A stretch of 7,270 nt of DNA from contig JAPKXV010000369.1 in NCBI GenBank assembly GCA_026394635.1, positions 1-7,270 on the forward strand, given 5' to 3'. The notes beneath the pieces were generated by a model. That model was given only the letters and a program-made list of their open reading frames with translations, did not search any database and had not been told where the DNA came from. Positions within the stretch are counted from its first letter, which is position 1; every line of letters begins with the position of its first letter. Shown one piece after another: positions 4,816 through 7,270 of the stretch. Source of the DNA: Methanoregula sp. Lineage in GTDB: Archaea > Halobacteriota > Methanomicrobia > Methanomicrobiales > Methanospirillaceae. The position numbers and the translations under genes were made by a program.

Positions 4816-6066
4816 ATGGCGAAATTTTGTCATAAATGCGGAACTCAAGCCATTGATGATGAATCTGTTTTCTGTACCAAATGTGGTACGCAATATATCC
4901 AAAACATCCCGGAAAAAAAGGACGATGTTTGTCCAAAATGCGGAACTAAAATTCTCGATAAGCAATCTGTTTTTTGTAACAAATGTGGTTCTCAAGTATC
5001 CACAATCTCACCTGTAACAGATCAACAAGTAGACGAACAGCCAGTGGTAGCCCAGCCCATAATCAAAAGGAAAAGGTGTCCTGCATGTGGAGTCCCCTTT
5101 GTAAATGAAAACAAATATTATTGTGATTCGTGTGGAGCGTATCTTCGTGGATCCAGTCCCATAAACCTCCCCCAATCAAAAAAAGTGGTTACACCTGATA
5201 ATAGATCCACCCGAAGAAATGTTGACGTGAAAAGTCCTTTTTTAGCTGTATTACTTTCGTTTTTTATTCCAGGAGCTGGGCAGTGTTATACAGATCAATG
5301 GTGGAAGGGAATCGCCCTGTTTATATTTGGGTGTTTTTCGGCAGTCCTATGCATTATTGTCATTGGAATTTTCCCACTCATCGCAATATGGCTATACAGC
5401 ATGTACGATGCATATCGTGCCGCCAATAGAATCAATGGAGATTTTGTAGACGTAAATGGTACTTACAATAAACAAAATATTCAACAGAACACTCGTCCTA
5501 AAAAATCTGGAGTAAATCTCGGATTGGTGATCATTGGTGCAGGTGTGCTTTTATTTATTGTGTTGATTGCAGTTGCTATATTATCGCAATCGGGAAATCT
5601 AACCAGTTTTTCTTTGAGAAATAGTGCTACTGATACGACAATCACAACCAAAGATCTGAGTTCGATGGCATTAACGATAAATGATTTCCCCACAGGATGG
5701 AAAATGAGTTCAACAATTTCATCAAATTCAACTACATATCATAATCAATTCTCCAACGTTGGTGATATCTTTGATGCGAGTGTAGTCTATCTCAACATGT
5801 TTAAATATGATACAATCGATGAGGCAAAAACTCAGTATAATTCCAAAAAGGGAAAAATCACAACGGTGAAAGTTGAATCTGTCAATCTCGGTAACGAAGG
5901 TTTTGGTTACATAGATTCACATTCAGAATTTGTTGTGTTTCGAACTGGCAATATAATCACACAAGTACAATATGGCGTCTATGGATACATGGGTTTATAC
6001 CCAACATTAGATTCCCTGAATGATGCAAAACTTTATGCCGAAATTGTAGCAAAAAGAATAAAATGA
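4816..6066 (+). CDS. Zinc-ribbon/TM2-like membrane protein with outer C-terminal domain
   Basis: A 416-aa protein. Three double-CxxC zinc ribbons open it: C5/C8/C20/C23, C39/C42/C54/C57 and C88/C91/C103/C106. A Pro/Gln-rich linker (about 62-85) separates the second and third. Residues 140-207 form a TM2-like two-helix membrane domain with the signature SFFIPGAGQCYTDQWWKGIAL and a closing MYDAYRAANRIN. A third membrane helix spans about 234-257 (LGLVIIGAGVLLFIVLIAVAI). Residues 275-416 form a Ser/Thr-rich, probably extracytoplasmic domain beginning LTINDFPTGW. Ribbons inside and a sensor-like domain outside would fit a membrane-signalling or scaffolding role, but the function is unknown. The start has AGGAGG at 4800-4805 with a rather long 10-nt spacer. 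The gene is visibly AT-richer than those at 477-4295, suggesting a different origin. Confidence 0.85.
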   Translation: MAKFCHKCGTQAIDDESVFCTKCGTQYIQNIPEKKDDVCPKCGTKILDKQSVFCNKCGSQVSTISPVTDQQVDEQPVVAQPIIKRKRCPACGVPFVNENKYYCDSCGAYLRGSSPINLPQSKKVVTPDNRSTRRNVDVKSPFLAVLLSFFIPGAGQCYTDQWWKGIALFIFGCFSAVLCIIVIGIFPLIAIWLYSMYDAYRAANRINGDFVDVNGTYNKQNIQQNTRPKKSGVNLGLVIIGAGVLLFIVLIAVAILSQSGNLTSFSLRNSATDTTITTKDLSSMALTINDFPTGWKMSSTISSNSTTYHNQFSNVGDIFDASVVYLNMFKYDTIDEAKTQYNSKKGKITTVKVESVNLGNEGFGYIDSHSEFVVFRTGNIITQVQYGVYGYMGLYPTLDSLNDAKLYAEIVAKRIK

Positions 6067-6073
6067 TTCTATC

Positions 6074-6079
6074 TTTTTT
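6074..6079 (+). terminator. T-tract terminator after the zinc-ribbon gene
   Basis: Six T eight bases after the stop, within a pyrimidine-rich stretch and without a clear stem. T-rich tracts of this kind are enough for archaeal RNA polymerase termination. Confidence 0.35.
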
Positions 6080-6084
6080 CACAT

Positions 6085-6092
6085 TTTATATC
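6085..6092 (+). promoter_or_regulatory. TATA-like box
   Basis: TTTATATC resembles methanogen TATA boxes. A start would fall near 6112-6118, just ahead of the His/Glu repeat tract, but no convincing gene begins there. Confidence 0.3.
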
Positions 6093-6132
6093 ATAGCCGC
6101 ACTTTTCCGCCGCTTCATAACTATGCTTGCGG

Positions 6133-6168
6133 CACCACCAACACCATGAACACCGAGAAGACCGGGAA
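6133..6168. repeat. Degenerate 9-nt repeat tract (CAC CAN GAA type)
   Basis: Four 9-nt units can be read: CACCACCAA, CACCATGAA, CACCGAGAA and GACCGGGAA. Such CAC/GAA-rich tracts, which translate to H-H-E-like strings, are dispersed repeats I know from methanogen and other prokaryotic intergenic DNA. This copy is decayed. Confidence 0.5.
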
Positions 6169-6215
6169 GAGGTTGCTAAGACGGCGGGGATCACCTATCC
6201 AGCACTGACGGCAAC

Positions 6216-6228
6216 CCTCACCATTGCG
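6216..6228. repeat. Direct repeat, left copy (CCTCACCATTGCG)
   Basis: Identical to 7002-7014. The two copies bracket the AT-rich metallopeptidase-like gene. Similarity continues only patchily beyond the 13 bp. Confidence 0.4.
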
Positions 6229-6290
6229 TTTCTGTGGGCGTTTCTCAGCGCTGATGGGTGGAAGGTATGGGATAAATGGAAATCCTATCA

Positions 6291-6298
6291 TTATTATC
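6291..6298 (+). promoter_or_regulatory. TATA-like box for the metallopeptidase-like gene
   Basis: TTATTATC is centred about 27 bp upstream of the ATG at 6321. There is no ribosome site in between, which is the geometry of a leaderless archaeal transcript. Confidence 0.35.
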
Positions 6299-6320
6299 TT
6301 TGTAGAAGTTATCTAATATC

Positions 6321-6995
6321 ATGCAGGATGATCAAGATAAATATTCAATATGGCTCAAAGAAGTGTCTCATATTCCTGATATTTTGAACCTTACCAGAAA
6401 AATTGCCGAATATGAAGAAGAATATTTCTCGGATTTAACGCTTAACAATTTCGTAGAATTGTGCGATTATGATGATCAAACGGATACATTGTCATTATTT
6501 GGGTATCCCCAGTGGACAGTCTATATCATACCAGATGAAGATCCTGATCTGGATGGTTATTCTGCTGGTCTATGCAATTACGATAAAGAAACCGGTGATT
6601 ATCGTATCACAATCTCGGAAAGCCACAAAAACGAGATCACAACAATCCTCCATGAGATGATACATGCTTATGCGTTTGTCATCGAAGATTCAAACCCTAT
6701 AGCCGGGCAACTTTTATCTATTCACCTGTATGACAAGTTATATTCAAAAATCCCGAATTTAAAAGACATTCTGTATCTGATTGGGAACCGGGATTTGCGG
6801 GAGTTGACATTTAATTCAAGTCACGGCACGACACTATTTCTCTTAAAATCTTTTGACCTTGATTTAAGGCTCGGGTTGCCTTTGGGATCTGTATTGGCTT
6901 ATGGGAAATCAGAAAGGATACAAGGTCTCATTGAGCAAATAAAAACTACTGGAGAAACGAAGATCAAATTAGTGTGGGAACGCATGCCGGGGTAA
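6321..6995 (+). CDS. Zinc metallopeptidase-like protein (HEMIH, SprT-like pattern)
   Basis: A 224-aa soluble protein without a signal peptide. It contains ITTILHEMIHAYAFVIE with the zinc-ligand/catalytic motif HEMIH (111-115, E112 as base). A later SSHGTTLFLLKSF at 166-178 offers His168 as a third ligand; the HG followed by a hydrophobic helix recalls the SprT-like proteins that degrade DNA-crosslinked proteins. The N-terminal half is acidic, with long charged helices (RKIAEYEEEYF) and a strand-rich section (WTVYIIPDEDPDLDGY). The C-terminus (199-224) is helix then strand. Family membership by motif is moderate; substrate and role are unknown. The gene is AT-rich and flanked by GC-richer DNA carrying a 13-bp direct repeat, which suggests an inserted cargo gene. 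A leaderless start is likely. Confidence 0.7.
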   Translation: MQDDQDKYSIWLKEVSHIPDILNLTRKIAEYEEEYFSDLTLNNFVELCDYDDQTDTLSLFGYPQWTVYIIPDEDPDLDGYSAGLCNYDKETGDYRITISESHKNEITTILHEMIHAYAFVIEDSNPIAGQLLSIHLYDKLYSKIPNLKDILYLIGNRDLRELTFNSSHGTTLFLLKSFDLDLRLGLPLGSVLAYGKSERIQGLIEQIKTTGETKIKLVWERMPG

Positions 6996-7001
6996 TAAAA
7001 G

Positions 7002-7014
7002 CCTCACCATTGCG
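7002..7014. repeat. Direct repeat, right copy (CCTCACCATTGCG)
   Basis: Exact second copy of 6216-6228, seven bases after the metallopeptidase-like stop codon. Confidence 0.4.
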
Positions 7015-7093
7015 CTGTACGGGCATCCCAGCGGTCTTATGTGGGAATGTGTTCATGGCAAACATTAATCATAGGATGAGGGTATGATTAAAC

Positions 7094-7270
7094 ATGAGAA
7101 ACCGGTCCTTCGCTTTGATGATAGTTTTGATGACTTTTTTAGTTATTCTCTCTGTAGGTATCGCAGGGTGTCTTCAAGGAACAATTACCGCGTCCACACC
7201 TCCAACAACATATCAACAACCATCAAAGGTCTCTACAGTGTCAACATACTCTCAAACAACGTCTTACCCC
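7094..7270 (+). CDS. Secreted lipoprotein, N-terminal part (continues past window)
   Basis: 59 codons are visible and the frame is open at the right edge. The N-terminus is a lipoprotein signal: basic MRNRS, a hydrophobic core (FALMIVLMTFLVILSVG) and a lipobox GIAGC with Cys26 as the lipid-attachment residue. It is followed by a Thr/Ser/Pro/Gln-rich linker (TASTPPTTYQQP, then more S/T), as in many methanogen surface lipoproteins whose functional domain comes later. The protein would be anchored outside the membrane; the ligand or role cannot be told from this part. ATG 7094 is preceded by GAGGG (7078-7082) at an 11-nt spacing. A competing frame from ATG 7084 gives a much less protein-like product. 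Confidence 0.75.
   Translation, partial: MRNRSFALMIVLMTFLVILSVGIAGCLQGTITASTPPTTYQQPSKVSTVSTYSQTTSYP

Larger units (their letters stand above)
6130..6275 (+). pseudogene. Possible remnant ORF with His/Glu repeats and a hydrophobic segment
   Basis: An open frame can be read from a TTG at 6127: a His/Glu/Arg-rich start (HHQHHEHREDREEVAK), then a hydrophobic segment (TYPALTATLTIAFLWAFL) and a Trp-rich end (GWKVWDKW). There is no ATG and no ribosome site. Base composition turns AT-rich after about 6275, and the frame then overlaps the next gene. It looks like leftover GC-richer sequence rather than an active gene. The 254 bp between 6067 and 6320 hold nothing stronger than this, the T-tract and the TATA-like boxes. 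Confidence 0.3.

Noticed and set aside
4613..4936. 107-aa minus-strand open frame
   Set aside because: Antisense to the start of the zinc-ribbon gene; its aromatic and proline-rich product looks like a shadow.
5013..5023. TGTAACAGATC shared with 442-452
   Set aside because: An 11-base match is expected several times by chance in a window of this size.
7084..7270. Alternative frame from ATG 7084
   Set aside because: The overlapping frame from 7094 has a textbook lipoprotein signal; this one has no recognisable feature.

Overview
The window reads as archaeal DNA, most likely from a Euryarchaeote and plausibly a methanogen of the Methanomicrobiales type. That placement is inference from style, not from a marker gene. 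Ribosome binding sites are of the GGTG/GGTGA/GGAGG kind. There are TTATATAA-type TATA boxes and some apparently leaderless starts. A zinc-ribbon/membrane protein, a short ribbon-helix-helix protein of archaeal VapB-like style and a Ser/Thr-rich lipoprotein are all common in those genomes. No rRNA, tRNA or CRISPR array is present.

Left part (1 to about 4300, + strand) is a virus- or provirus-derived block. It opens with the C-terminal end of a protein that is probably a replication protein. Next comes a zinc-finger/HTH protein resembling a phage terminase small subunit (477-980). After a 117-bp promoter region follows a tightly overlapped set: a Cys-rich 45-aa protein (1098-1235), a 50-aa coiled coil (1232-1384) and a full-length terminase large subunit with ATPase and nuclease motifs (1381-2859). 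Two unrecognised proteins (2887-3462 and 3459-3818), a hairpin-rich stretch, a small RHH-like protein (3927-4070) and a 49-aa orphan (4146-4295) complete the block. Several start codons overlap the previous stop, which points to translational coupling. No portal, capsid, protease or tail gene follows the terminase inside the window.

Middle (4296-4815) holds convergent ends, a minus-strand 54-aa ribbon-helix-helix protein (4343-4507) with two inverted repeats directly upstream that look like its own operators, and a 41-aa small ORF (4640-4765).

Right part (4816-7270) is visibly more AT-rich and looks like cellular or accessory DNA. It has a three-zinc-ribbon TM2-like membrane protein with an outer C-terminal domain (4816-6066), a degenerate His/Glu-coding 9-nt repeat tract, an HEMIH zinc metallopeptidase-like protein (6321-6995) and the start of a lipoprotein (7094 to the edge). 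A 13-bp direct repeat brackets the metallopeptidase gene.

The most noteworthy non-gene signals are: two triple 9-bp arrays in the first gene, mutually inverted (TGTTACA x3 and TGTAACA x3); a 10-bp inverted repeat around the TATA box of the terminase operon; serial hairpins at 3794-3918; and the putative RHH operators at 4522-4567.
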